Source: Duganella sp. BJB480
Lineage (GTDB): Bacteria; Pseudomonadota; Gammaproteobacteria; Burkholderiales; Burkholderiaceae_D
Direction of reading: 5' to 3'
DNA length: 64,000 bases
NCBI GenBank assembly: GCA_003416985.1
Contig: QVIN01000003.1
Coordinates: 434,001-498,000 of the forward strand
Shown piece by piece: positions 1-9,965 of the stretch. The translations under genes were made by a program, and so were the position numbers. Positions within the stretch are counted from its first letter, which is position 1; every line of letters begins with the position of its first letter. The notes under the pieces were generated by a model. It was not told the origin of the DNA. It ran no database searches and saw only the letters and a program-made list of their open reading frames with translations.

Positions 1-262
1 CGCCGCGCTGCTGGCTGGACAGGCCGGCATCGAGGTCGATCCGGTAGGTCTTTTCCAGGTGCCAGCGGATAAACGTCGAGTCCGACAAGATGACGCCCTG
101 ATCCTCGATGTAGGGCAGCTTCCCTTTTGGCGCCAGGCGCAGCTTGCCCGTTCGTTTTTGATACGGCAGATTGGCCAGCTTCAGCAAGATTTCCGTCTTC
201 CTGACAAACGGGCTTGCATCGGAAAGACCGAACGCCGGCCCGAAACCATAAATCGTAATCAT
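1..262 (-). CDS. Glutathione S-transferase family protein, 5' part only
   Basis: The gene begins with ATG at 262 and runs off the left edge, so 87 codons are visible. The visible part has a thioredoxin-like GST N-terminal pattern: a short beta strand (MITIYGFGPAFG), a 'SPFVRKTEILLKLANLPY' helix where many GSTs carry their catalytic Ser/Cys, then 'GKLPYIED' with the conserved cis-Pro and 'LSDSTFIRWHLEKTY', the usual glutathione gamma-Glu contact (normally E/D-S, here D-S). This matches Tom37/metaxin-like bacterial GSTs. The C-terminal helical domain is outside the window, so substrate and activity cannot be judged. Confidence 0.75.
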   Translation of the reverse strand, partial: MITIYGFGPAFGLSDASPFVRKTEILLKLANLPYQKRTGKLRLAPKGKLPYIEDQGVILSDSTFIRWHLEKTYRIDLDAGLSSQQRG

Positions 263-365
263 CGTCGAGCCTCCCAAGGTCAGCACAAAGCTTAACTGTA
301 GCGATAGCCGACCACGGAATATTGAACGAAAACGACACCGCGCCTGATTTCGGCCCTCGCCGTGC

Positions 366-1364
<999 letters not shown>

Positions 1365-1471
1365 TCCCTGCTCCTTCTGTGATCAATGGTGAAAATGATA
1401 CGTTTGCTCTATCCTCTATACAATCACCAGGAAATCACTTGAACCAATGAACGGAATTCAGCAATAGCCCT
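1365..1471. promoter_or_regulatory. Divergent intergenic region between aldo/keto reductase and LysR regulator
   Basis: This 107-bp AT-richer gap separates two outward-facing genes and must hold both promoters. LysR regulators usually bind T-N11-A dyads in such gaps. I see AT-rich stretches but no single convincing dyad, so no operator is assigned. Confidence 0.4.
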
Positions 1472-2398
1472 ATGCGACATGACCTCAACGAGTTGGAAAT
1501 ATTTGTCGCCGTCGCGCGCCACCGCAGCTTCCGCAAGGCGGCCGAGGAGCGCAACGTCACCGCCTCATCGCTGAGCCACGCCATGCGCGCGCTGGAGACG
1601 CGGCTGGGCATACGCCTGCTGAACCGCACCACGCGCAGCGTCGAGCCCACCGAGGCGGGCAAGCACCTGTACGCGCGGGTGAAGAGCGTGATCGAGGACC
1701 TGGACCAGGCGCTCGATGAAATCAACGGTTTCCGCGACACCATCCAGGGCACGCTCCGGCTGAACGTGCCGCGCCCCGCCGCCCGCCTGCTGCTGGCGCC
1801 GATACTGAGCGGCTTCCTGAAGATGCACCCGGGCGTCAAGATCGAAGTCGTCACCGACGATCAGCTGGTCGACATCGTGGCGGAAGGCTACGACGCCGGC
1901 GTGCGCTTCGGCGAAAGCCTGGCGCTGGACATGATCGCCATCCCCATCGGCGCGGCGCAGCGCTTCGCGGTGGTGGCCGCGCCCGATTTTCTCGATGTGC
2001 ACGGCCGCCCTGTCAGCCCGCCCGACCTGCGCGGACTGCCCTGCATCGGCCGCCGCTTCCCCAGCGGCGTGATCTACGCATGGGAATTCGAACGCGACGG
2101 CCAGGGCATGACGGTCGGCGTCGACGGCCCGCTGGTGCTGGATGACGACGCCATGATGGTGGAGGCGGCACGCGACGGCGTCGGCATCGCCTTCGTGCAT
2201 GAGTCCTACGCGCTGGAGCACATCCGGCAGGGCAAGCTGGTGCGCCTGTTCGAGGAGTGGTGCCCGGCCATGCCCGGCTTCCACCTGTACTACCCGAGCC
2301 GCAAGCACATGTCGGCGGCGTTGCGCGGCTTTGTCGACTGGTGCATCAAGGAACGGCAGGACGAGGAAGCCGCCACAAACAATTTCTTGGTTTTTTGA
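1472..2398 (+). CDS. LysR-family transcriptional regulator
   Basis: 308 residues. The N-terminal winged helix-turn-helix (about residues 1-60) is clear: 'LEIFVAVARHRSFRKAAEE' followed by 'SSLSHAMRALETRLGIRLL' and 'NRTTRSVEPTEAG'. The remainder is a periplasmic-binding-protein-like effector domain beginning near 'GTLRLNVPRPAARLLL'. This is the CrgA/DmlR-like branch of LTTRs common in Burkholderiales. Its most likely target is the divergent aldo/keto reductase. The inducer is unknown. Confidence 0.92.
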   Translation: MRHDLNELEIFVAVARHRSFRKAAEERNVTASSLSHAMRALETRLGIRLLNRTTRSVEPTEAGKHLYARVKSVIEDLDQALDEINGFRDTIQGTLRLNVPRPAARLLLAPILSGFLKMHPGVKIEVVTDDQLVDIVAEGYDAGVRFGESLALDMIAIPIGAAQRFAVVAAPDFLDVHGRPVSPPDLRGLPCIGRRFPSGVIYAWEFERDGQGMTVGVDGPLVLDDDAMMVEAARDGVGIAFVHESYALEHIRQGKLVRLFEEWCPAMPGFHLYYPSRKHMSAALRGFVDWCIKERQDEEAATNNFLVF

Positions 2399-2501
2399 TT
2401 TGAGTCAAGCGCCGCTGATGCTTCTGTTGAGGTGATGCACTACCTTGTGAATCAGGCAGGCCGTCACGGCCGACGCACCGCTAACTCACCAAGGAACCAT
2501 C

Positions 2502-2618
2502 ATGCCCGTGATTCAACGTTATCGCACGCAAACCCGCCCGCGCGCCCTATGGCTGTCCATGGTCTCGGCGCTGCGCTCCGTGACGAAAAGACCGGCTGCC
2601 GCAGGAGCCGCACGATGA
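2502..2618 (+). CDS. Possible 38-residue basic small protein, coupled to the ClpP-like gene
   Basis: An ATG at 2502 has a good ribosome-binding site (aaggaacc) just upstream and opens 38 codons rich in Arg, Ala and Pro. The frame starts MPVIQRYRTQ and ends with TGA at 2616-2618. That stop overlaps the ATG of the next gene as ATGA, the arrangement of translationally coupled genes. It could be a real small protein or a leader ORF that delivers ribosomes to the next gene. No family is recognised. Confidence 0.4.
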   Translation: MPVIQRYRTQTRPRALWLSMVSALRSVTKRPAAAGAAR

Positions 2619-3259
2619 AGAAAGCTGTCTTCACGGAACACGAGCAGGAAGCGGATGACGTCGGACCGGAACCGTTCCAAGGCCTGATGCGCTACGAATA
2701 CCATACGCAGCTGCGGCAGATTTCCTACTACCTGTCGGGCAGCATCGTACAGGCGAGCTACTACACCGATCTGTTCCACACCTTGCGCACCGCCAGCGAG
2801 AACGACCTGGTGTTCCTGCATCTGAACACCTCCGGCGGCGACTTCGACACCGGGCTGCAGATCATCAACAACATGCAGGCATCGAACGCGCACGTGGTCA
2901 CCGTGCTGGAAGCGCGCGCCTACTCGATGGGCGCGTTCATCTTCCTGGCCGGCGACGAACTGGTGGTGCACGACAACTGCCAGCTGCTGTTCCACATCTA
3001 TTCCGGCGTCTTCACCGGCAAGGGCAACGAACAGCAGGCCGAATCGCTGGCACTCAGCAACTGGTTCGAGAAATTCATGTCGCGCACCTGCCAGCCCTTC
3101 CTGGCCGCCAGCGAAATCAAGAACATCCTGAAAGGTTCCGACCTGTGGATGGACTCCGATGAAATCCGGCGCCGCATGGCGCGCCTGCAGCGCGAGCAGG
3201 ACAAGCAGGCCGCGCCGCGCAAACCCAAGGTCGCCATTGCCGGCGGCACCAAGCGTTAG
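2615..3259 (+). CDS. ClpP/crotonase-fold serine protease-like protein
   Basis: 214 residues from the ATG at 2615, which follows an AGGAG site and overlaps the small upstream ORF. The open frame extends further 5' but that part has no family features. The core resembles ClpP: 'LNTSGGDFDTGLQI' (oxyanion-loop region), 'ARAYSMGAFIFLAG' with candidate nucleophile Ser104, and 'CQLLFHIYSG' with candidate His127 in the place of the ClpP MIHQP motif. The third catalytic residue is not obvious. It lacks the length and neighbours of housekeeping ClpP (no clpX or tig), so it is a divergent ClpP-like protein with unknown substrates. Whether it is active is not settled. Confidence 0.7.
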   Translation: MKKAVFTEHEQEADDVGPEPFQGLMRYEYHTQLRQISYYLSGSIVQASYYTDLFHTLRTASENDLVFLHLNTSGGDFDTGLQIINNMQASNAHVVTVLEARAYSMGAFIFLAGDELVVHDNCQLLFHIYSGVFTGKGNEQQAESLALSNWFEKFMSRTCQPFLAASEIKNILKGSDLWMDSDEIRRRMARLQREQDKQAAPRKPKVAIAGGTKR

Positions 3260-3334
3260 TCGTACGTCCGATTTATTTGATCCGCAGTACAGTGTAACCA
3301 GCCCCCCACTCGCTCACGCAACGGAAAGAAGATC

Positions 3335-3772
3335 ATGTTCAAGCACATCTTACTGCCGACCGACGGCTCGGCCATTTCCTCCGCCATCATCCAGAAGACC
3401 ATCGCCTTCGCCAAGGAGAGCGGCGCCACGGTCACCGCCGTGCACGTGATCGCGCCCTTCCACGTCCTGACGGCGCACGCCGACATGCTGGAAGCCACCC
3501 GCGACGAATATCTGCGCGACAGCCAGGCGCATGCGCAGCGCTATCTCGAAGACATCGAAAAGGCCGCGCGTGAAATGGGCGTGCAATGCAAGACGGTCAT
3601 CTGCACCGACGACCAGCCGTACGAACAGATCATCGAAACCGCGCGCCTGCACGGCTGCGACCTGATCTGCATGGCCTCGCATGGCCGGCGCGGCGTCAAA
3701 GGGATGTTGTTGGGCAGCGAAACGCAGAAAGTGCTGACCCACAGCCAGATACCGGTGCTGGTGTTCCGCTGA
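3335..3772 (+). CDS. Universal stress protein (UspA family)
   Basis: 145 residues, the normal single-domain USP length. 'LLPTDGSAISSAI' is the N-terminal strand-loop with the nucleotide-contacting Asp. 'ASHGRRGVKGMLLGSETQKV' matches the ATP-binding G-2X-G-9X-G(S/T) loop, with the first Gly replaced by Ala. USPs of this type bind ATP and act in stress tolerance as cytosolic dimers. It sits 5 bp before the alcohol dehydrogenase gene, so the two are probably cotranscribed. That pairing is common in micro-aerobic or stress regulons. Confidence 0.9.
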   Translation: MFKHILLPTDGSAISSAIIQKTIAFAKESGATVTAVHVIAPFHVLTAHADMLEATRDEYLRDSQAHAQRYLEDIEKAAREMGVQCKTVICTDDQPYEQIIETARLHGCDLICMASHGRRGVKGMLLGSETQKVLTHSQIPVLVFR

Positions 3773-3776
3773 CATC

Positions 3777-4790
3777 ATGAGCGGCACGCATGGCCCGGAC
3801 GGGCGGATGCTGGCCATGCTGCTGGAGCGGCCGGGACAAGCGCTGCGTGCCGCGCGGATAGCGATACCCACGCCCACGCCGCAACAGCTGCTGTTGCGCG
3901 TGAGCGCTTGCGGAGTATGCCGTACCGACCTGCATATCGCCGACGGCGAACTGGCGCCGCACAAATCGCCGCTGATACCCGGGCATGAGGTGGTTGGATA
4001 TGTCGTGCGCTGCGGCGCCGAGGTGCAAGGCTACGCGCCCGGCGACCGGGTGGGTGTCGCATGGCTGGGCGGCAGCTGCGGCCATTGTCCCTATTGCGCC
4101 AGGCAAAACGAAAACCTGTGCGAACAAGCCCTCTTCACAGGTTACGACCTGAACGGCGGCTATGCCGAATACATGGTGGCCGACGCGCGCTACGTCTTCC
4201 GCCTGCCCGCATCCTATGACGACGTCCACGCCGCGCCGCTGCTGTGCGCCGGCCTGATCGGCTACCGCGCCTACGCGATGGCGGGCCAGGCCCAGCGCAT
4301 CGGCCTGTACGGGTTTGGCGCGGCCGCCCACATCCTGTGCCAGGTCGCCCGCCACCAGGGACGGGAGGTGTATGCGTTCACGCGGCCTGGCGACACGCGC
4401 TCACAGGAATTCGCCCGCAGCTTGGGCGCGGCCTGGGCCGGCGACAGCGAGCAAGCCGCGCCGGTTCCGCTGGACGCCGCCATCCTGTTCGCGCCGAACG
4501 GAGCCCTGGTGCCGCGCGCGCTGGCGGCGGTCCGCCCCGGCGGCAGCGTGGTTTGCGCCGGCATCCACATGAGCGAAGTGCCGGCGTTTCCCTACGCGCT
4601 GCTGTGGGGAGAGCGGACGCTGCGGTCCGTAGCCAACCTCACACGAGCCGATGGGGAGGCCTTCTTCCAGCTGGCAGACCAATACCCGCTGCAAACCCAC
4701 ACGACCGCGTTCCCGCTGGCGCAGGCCAACGCCGCACTGGCCGCGTTGCGCGCCGGCGATCTGGATGGCGCTGCCGTGCTGGTGCCCTGA
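3777..4790 (+). CDS. Zinc-dependent alcohol dehydrogenase family protein
   Basis: 337 residues of the medium-chain dehydrogenase/reductase superfamily. Catalytic zinc ligands are visible as Cys48 in 'CGVCRTD' and His70-Glu71 in 'PGHEVVG'. The structural zinc loop 'GSCGHCPYCARQNENLC' has four Cys. The Rossmann nucleotide-binding loop is 'GLYGFGAAAH'. This is the AdhP/AdhA-like NAD(P)H-dependent class acting on alcohols or aldehydes; the exact substrate is not predictable. It starts 5 bp after the universal stress gene stop and is likely in its operon. Confidence 0.88.
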   Translation: MSGTHGPDGRMLAMLLERPGQALRAARIAIPTPTPQQLLLRVSACGVCRTDLHIADGELAPHKSPLIPGHEVVGYVVRCGAEVQGYAPGDRVGVAWLGGSCGHCPYCARQNENLCEQALFTGYDLNGGYAEYMVADARYVFRLPASYDDVHAAPLLCAGLIGYRAYAMAGQAQRIGLYGFGAAAHILCQVARHQGREVYAFTRPGDTRSQEFARSLGAAWAGDSEQAAPVPLDAAILFAPNGALVPRALAAVRPGGSVVCAGIHMSEVPAFPYALLWGERTLRSVANLTRADGEAFFQLADQYPLQTHTTAFPLAQANAALAALRAGDLDGAAVLVP

Positions 4791-4802
4791 TCCTTGTTCG
4801 CG

Positions 4803-5096
4803 CTATTGCTCGCCCCCGCAGATCATCGACTTTTCTTTGCCATCCGCATTCCGATTTCCCAAGAGCTTCAACGGCGTCTTGCCATCGTCCTGCATGACCG
4901 GGGCCGGAGCGGGGACAATTCTTTGCGTGCTGTCGGGACGGGCGGCGCCATACGAGTTATCGCCCCACGCGCACACGTATCCATCGCGCGTCAACGCGAT
5001 GTCATGGTCGTAGGCGGAAATTGCGCCGATTTCGTTGAGCGCGGTCAGCGCGACAAGAGTCGTACTGCTCCGCATGGTGTCACCGGGCCTTCTCAT
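4803..5096 (-). pseudogene. Remnant of an RCC1-repeat (beta-propeller) protein
   Basis: About 97 codons from an ATG at 5096. One RCC1/ALS2-type repeat is recognisable: 'DHDIALTRDGYVCAWGDNSYG' region (key residues H-x3-LT-x-DG-x3-WGDN-x2-G) followed by a Pro/Val strand. RCC1 propellers need about seven such repeats, so this is a fragment of a larger gene, not a working protein. It lies immediately downstream of the large helicase gene (gap of one base), as if the helicase segment replaced the 5' part of the RCC1 gene. It may mark an island boundary. Confidence 0.5.
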
Positions 5097-5097
5097 C

Positions 5098-8000
5098 TCA
5101 ATTCTGCTGTTCCAGGCCCGCTGCGAGCCGTTCGTGCAAGTCCGGCCCCACTCGACGGAAACCAAGCAACCTGGCGGCCGTCCGAATCAGATCGCTCTCG
5201 GCGCCGCCCGCATTGTCATTGCGCGCTATCTTCAGGGCCGCGGAGACCTCCAGCATGGATATGCTAAGAGGCTTTATCGTCGCCCCACTCTCCGCCGACC
5301 GATCCCTGACCGGCGGCACCTCCGACTGCTGGCGCGTGAACCAAAACGTTCCGTCGGAAAGCAAATCGTGCCCATTCGATTGCGCGTGGCTTAGCGCTTC
5401 GCGAGTTTTTGTAACGATGCGCGTCCCCGCTTTTTCCTTCCCAAAACAGGTCGCCAGGCGCCGAGCCATCTCCTCGATGTGGATCGGCCCTTCGACATCG
5501 ACTATGCACTTAACCAGATCCGCCAGCACGGTGACAGCCACCTCATGCGGCTCCTGCCCTCCAGTAACCGGAAAATGCGCGCGCCGATAGGCTGGCATCT
5601 GTCGCGGTTCGACTCGCGGAACATCAAATGACAAAGGAACTTCCATCTGCGGATCCACAGCCGGCATCGGCCGCGCGCGATTGGCTCCTTCGATTTTTAC
5701 ACCAGCCTCGGCCGAAGTCCGCGCATCGTCGAGGGCAACGCGCAAGCGCTCGATCTCGGCACTGCGGTGATAGAACCAGTCAGTGCTCCATATCCGGTGA
5801 AAACGCCAACCCAGATGTTCCAGCACATCGCGCCGCAGACGATCCCGCTCGCGCGCCCACAACGCACCGTGATAAGTCGCACCGTCGCACTCGACCGCCG
5901 CGATATAGGTTCCTGGACGGTCCGGATGGCGGACACCCATATCGATACGGAAGCCGGCCGAACCCACCCGCGTATCGACCAGATAGCCAAGACTTCGAAT
6001 CGCATCGGCCACATCCTCCTCGCAGGGCGTGTCCGCTTGCAGCCTGGTTGGTTCCGCATCGCTCACGCCCCCACTGTTCGCAAACTCCAGGAAGCGCTTC
6101 AGGATACGAGTGCCTTGCCGGACCGTTCGACTTGGGTCGATGTCACCCGGATCGAAGGAGGCGAAAACCTCGCAGCGCACGCGCGCCCTGGTGAACAATA
6201 CGTTAAGCCGTCGCTCTCCGCCCTCCAGGTTGACCGGCCCGAACGTCATGCTGGCGAGCCGGCCGCCGGCCACGCTAGGGCCGTAGCAAACACTGACCAG
6301 AATGACATCCCGCTCATCGCCCTGCACGTTTTCAATGTTCTTGACGAAGACGTCTTCCGGCTGCCCTTCCCGCAAAAATGCATCCAAGGTCGGATCGCTG
6401 CGGCGCGCGGATTCCAACAGCTCCGTAATCAAGCTCTTCTGCGCCGAAGAAAACGTGACGATGCCCAGCGACAGGCTCGGATGCAGGCGGGCATGCTCGG
6501 CAACCCGCTCCACAATCGCAGCGCCCTCCTTGCGATTATCCCGCTTGCCGCCCTTGTCGTAGACGCCGTCGACGCGCGTGAAACACAGGCCGTATGCCGG
6601 ATCCTCCTGCAACGGCGATGGTGGCAAGATGAGGCCATCCTCATAGAACTCGTGATTCGACACCGATATCAATGATGGATCCCGCGAGCGGTAATGCCAG
6701 CGCAGCATGCGTGAACTGAGGCCCCGTGCTTCGCACAGGCTGAGGATGCTCTCCATCATGCCGAGCTTCGCGGCATTGCCCAGCAAGCCATCGTCTTCAT
6801 CTTCCGGCTCTTCGTCGGACTCATCGGCCAGCAGCCGATCAAAGAAGGACGAAGGCGGCAATTGCTTTTGGTCGCCGACAACCACGATCTGGGTCGCGCG
6901 CGCGATGGCGCCGAGGGCATCCTCCGGGCGGACCTGCGAAGCCTCGTCGATAACGAGCAAATCGAATTCCAATGCCCCCGGTGGAATGAACTGCGCGACC
7001 GAAATAGGGCTCATCAGCAGCACCGGTTTAATTCTCTGCACCGCAGTACCAGCGTTCTGGAATAATTTTCGAAGCGCGATATGCCCGCGCTTCTTCGCTA
7101 TCTCCCCTCGCACCACCTTCATCTCTCCCAGCGCGCCTTGCGGCACCTGGGCCAAATGCCCGGCCAGTACGCTGGTGACGTTTTCAGACAGGCGCTGCCG
7201 CTCAAGCGCGGCAAACGACGCAACCAGTTCGTGCTTGTTCTCAAGCGCCATGTCGCGCAACATGGGAATCGAATCGCGGGCGATGTGCCAAAGCCGTTCG
7301 GCTCGCGCATATCGAAGCTCTGTGGCCGCCCTGCCGCTATCGAGCTCGCCGGACTGCATCCGCCTTGCCAGCTCAGGCACGCCGGCTTCCTCGATACGGT
7401 TGTGAAGGCGCGTCAAATTGCTCCACCCTGAATAGCGGTCGATCGAGCTGGCCATTTTCTCGAATCGTTCGGCGACCGCATCCAAATCGGTCCAGCGCGA
7501 ATCAAGATCCAGCAGGCCAACGACGTCGCTCAGTTTGCGGCGCGCGGCTGGTTCGCGATCACGCAAAGCCTTCCGCAATGCCGCGACGGAGTCGGCACGA
7601 GAGGCCATCGATAGCAGCGCATTGGGATCGCAGCGCAGCGGCGCACCATCAAGACGTTCGCACCACGTGGCAATTGCCAACAGCCGGTGAAACTCCGTGA
7701 GTTCACCACGCCATTCTCCTTGCAAGACATGAGCGCAATACTCCGAGTCGCGCGCCCATCGCGATTTACTCGCCTCGATACTTCCCAGTCGATCCAGGAG
7801 TTCGAGTCGTTCCTTGGCGGACTTTGGCAAAGCCCCACGCAAAAGCCCCGCGAGCTCGCGCGATGCGCGGCGGTAGGCGCCACCCCAGCGCGCAAAGAAC
7901 GAATTCACCCCGGCGGCCAGCGCACCGCGCAGCGTTATCGTCAATACGGAAAATGCCGGCTCGACAAAGGTGGCCTCGGCCGCGTCTCGCTCAGATCGCC

Positions 8001-9780
8001 ACGCAGCTCCCTCCGTCAATGTCTGCTTTATTCGCGCGATGTCTGCGGCGGACAAGAAAGCCTTCGAGATCTCGACCGCTCCAGCAGGCATCCCCTCCAA
8101 CCGGGCAAGCACGTCATCAAGCGCAGCGACCGAGGACAAGGCAATCGGAACATCGATCTGCAGCTGAGCGACGGCATCGTTAATCGCGAGGATCAATGCC
8201 GACAACGCCTCACAAGCTTCTAACAGCAAAGTCTCCAGACGTTTCAGGTCAACGGGCTGCAGGTCGAGATTCCGCGTTCCCTCAAACGGATGCTTCTCGC
8301 TGGCGGTCTCCTTCTTCAGCAAGTCTCCGTACTGCCTTACGGTGTCGAGCAGATGCCGCTCCTCGTCCTCCGTCATCGTGGACAGGCCGGCGCTGTCGAT
8401 GCTTGGCGCCGGCGCGCCTGAACCGATATAACGCGTCTGTACACTGAGCACCGAAAAAGGTGTGGCACCGGTATTTCCGATGGGCCGATGCAGCGCCTCC
8501 GTGAATTGATTGAGCTTATCGCGCGCCGCAGTCAGCTCCGTCGGCGCATCAGGGACCGAAGGAACGGCAGCCGCAGCCCCGAGGGTTCGTGCCAGTTCCG
8601 CCAGGACGGTGCCTTTATTCGCATTCCTGGAATGAAGTTCAAGGCAAACATCCCGCAGTCCTACGCGAACCAGGCGATCATGAACGACGGAGAGCGCCGC
8701 CATCTTCTCGGCCAGGAAAAGCACACGCTTCCCGTCCTTGACGGCCGCAGCGATGATGTTCGTGATCGTTTGGGATTTCCCCGTTCCGGGAGGCCCCTGA
8801 ACAACCAGGTTGCGCCCCGACCTGACTTCTTCAATCACACGAGCCTGCGAGGCATCGGCATCGACCACGTGCAGTAGCTTTTCGGGCGGCAGCATGTCAT
8901 CGAGCTTGCCGTTGGCGTCGAAGATCGAAGGCGCCGGCTCGAAGCCTTCAAACAGCAAGCCGCGCGTGAGGCCATGATCCGCTATCGCGCCCTCCGGCCA
9001 CGCTTCAAGCGCGAGATCGCGATACATCAGCAGCTTGGAGAACGAGAAAAAGCCGAGCTGAATTGCGTCGGGTTCAATGCGCCAATCCCTCAGGCCACGG
9101 ATGACCTCTTGAACTTGTTCGAAATAGACGGAAGGTATCCACTGTTCGTCCGACTGAATCTCGGGTAGCTGAATGCCGAAATCATCCTTCAACCGTTGCT
9201 GCAGCGGCAAATTGGTCACCAGCTCGTCATCTCGAATTCGCACATCATAAGTCGATGTGCGCTGGTTGCGAGTCAGCTCAACCGGCAGAAGAATCAGCGG
9301 CGCTTCGCGGGCGACGCTGGAAGACTTGTCCTCGAACCAGGTCAGGAAACCAAGCGCCAGGTACAGGATGTTGACCCCGGATTCCTCCTCCGCTGTTTGC
9401 GCCTCACGTGCGATCTTCAAGAGGCGTTTTTGCAGCGCGTCCGGTCCCAACCGCGTCTCAAGGTAGGCGTCGGTGTAGCGGCTTGGATCGAAAGCCAATT
9501 CACCCGCGTCAGCAAGACGCACAGATGTGCCGTCATCGTCCTGATCGCGGCCGATGGCAAGGAAGCGCATGGCCTTGTGGTGTGAGAGGATGGTGTACAC
9601 CTCATCGGAACGCTCGTTGACGACGTTGATGACATTGCCCCGCCCGTTGGTCCGATTGACATGAACCAGCCGGTTGCGCGTTCCGGTCTCGACAAGACGC
9701 TTGCGCGTCTCGTTAAACAAACGTACCAAGCCTGTTCGGAGCGACTGCTCTGCCGGCACCTCATTGTTTTCATCGCTCAC
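5098..9780 (-). CDS. DUF4011 / superfamily-1 helicase / Vsr-like nuclease / DUF3320 protein (Hhe-type defence protein)
   Basis: 1560 residues using the GTG at 9780, chosen because AAGGAG lies 7 bases upstream; the frame extends 8 codons further to a TTG. Domains in order: DUF4011 N-terminal region ('NETRKRLVETGTRNRLVHVN'); SF1 helicase with Walker A 'GPPGTGKSQT' (about residue 326), Walker B 'LLVIDEASQV' (about 945), 'VVVGDQKQLPPS', and motifs V/VI 'VQGDERDVI' and 'RRLNVLFTRAR' (about 1190); a Vsr/MTES_1575-like nuclease with 'FRIDMGV', 'AAVECDG' (about 1298) and 'RRDVLEHLGWRFHRIWS'; then a DUF3320-like tail. As I recall it, this is the architecture of the single-gene Hhe anti-phage system (Gao et al. 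2020 set). The sequence predicts an ATP-driven nucleic-acid translocase coupled to a nuclease. It sits in an island beside broken integrases. It looks intact. Confidence 0.85.
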   Translation of the reverse strand: MSDENNEVPAEQSLRTGLVRLFNETRKRLVETGTRNRLVHVNRTNGRGNVINVVNERSDEVYTILSHHKAMRFLAIGRDQDDDGTSVRLADAGELAFDPSRYTDAYLETRLGPDALQKRLLKIAREAQTAEEESGVNILYLALGFLTWFEDKSSSVAREAPLILLPVELTRNQRTSTYDVRIRDDELVTNLPLQQRLKDDFGIQLPEIQSDEQWIPSVYFEQVQEVIRGLRDWRIEPDAIQLGFFSFSKLLMYRDLALEAWPEGAIADHGLTRGLLFEGFEPAPSIFDANGKLDDMLPPEKLLHVVDADASQARVIEEVRSGRNLVVQGPPGTGKSQTITNIIAAAVKDGKRVLFLAEKMAALSVVHDRLVRVGLRDVCLELHSRNANKGTVLAELARTLGAAAAVPSVPDAPTELTAARDKLNQFTEALHRPIGNTGATPFSVLSVQTRYIGSGAPAPSIDSAGLSTMTEDEERHLLDTVRQYGDLLKKETASEKHPFEGTRNLDLQPVDLKRLETLLLEACEALSALILAINDAVAQLQIDVPIALSSVAALDDVLARLEGMPAGAVEISKAFLSAADIARIKQTLTEGAAWRSERDAAEATFVEPAFSVLTITLRGALAAGVNSFFARWGGAYRRASRELAGLLRGALPKSAKERLELLDRLGSIEASKSRWARDSEYCAHVLQGEWRGELTEFHRLLAIATWCERLDGAPLRCDPNALLSMASRADSVAALRKALRDREPAARRKLSDVVGLLDLDSRWTDLDAVAERFEKMASSIDRYSGWSNLTRLHNRIEEAGVPELARRMQSGELDSGRAATELRYARAERLWHIARDSIPMLRDMALENKHELVASFAALERQRLSENVTSVLAGHLAQVPQGALGEMKVVRGEIAKKRGHIALRKLFQNAGTAVQRIKPVLLMSPISVAQFIPPGALEFDLLVIDEASQVRPEDALGAIARATQIVVVGDQKQLPPSSFFDRLLADESDEEPEDEDDGLLGNAAKLGMMESILSLCEARGLSSRMLRWHYRSRDPSLISVSNHEFYEDGLILPPSPLQEDPAYGLCFTRVDGVYDKGGKRDNRKEGAAIVERVAEHARLHPSLSLGIVTFSSAQKSLITELLESARRSDPTLDAFLREGQPEDVFVKNIENVQGDERDVILVSVCYGPSVAGGRLASMTFGPVNLEGGERRLNVLFTRARVRCEVFASFDPGDIDPSRTVRQGTRILKRFLEFANSGGVSDAEPTRLQADTPCEEDVADAIRSLGYLVDTRVGSAGFRIDMGVRHPDRPGTYIAAVECDGATYHGALWARERDRLRRDVLEHLGWRFHRIWSTDWFYHRSAEIERLRVALDDARTSAEAGVKIEGANRARPMPAVDPQMEVPLSFDVPRVEPRQMPAYRRAHFPVTGGQEPHEVAVTVLADLVKCIVDVEGPIHIEEMARRLATCFGKEKAGTRIVTKTREALSHAQSNGHDLLSDGTFWFTRQQSEVPPVRDRSAESGATIKPLSISMLEVSAALKIARNDNAGGAESDLIRTAARLLGFRRVGPDLHERLAAGLEQQN

Positions 9781-9965
9781 CGCATCACTCCTTTCCTGGC
9801 TCAAAATCCAGCTGACAGCCGCCAGTGTACTCTGATGGCGGTACCGTCATGACAACGTTGAAGTATCGCCAATTGAAATGGTTTGCAAATTTGAAAATGT
9901 TGACTTAGTATCTAAATGCATAAGTCCTTATGAATTATTCGTTTTTTACGGAGACAAACTCAACA

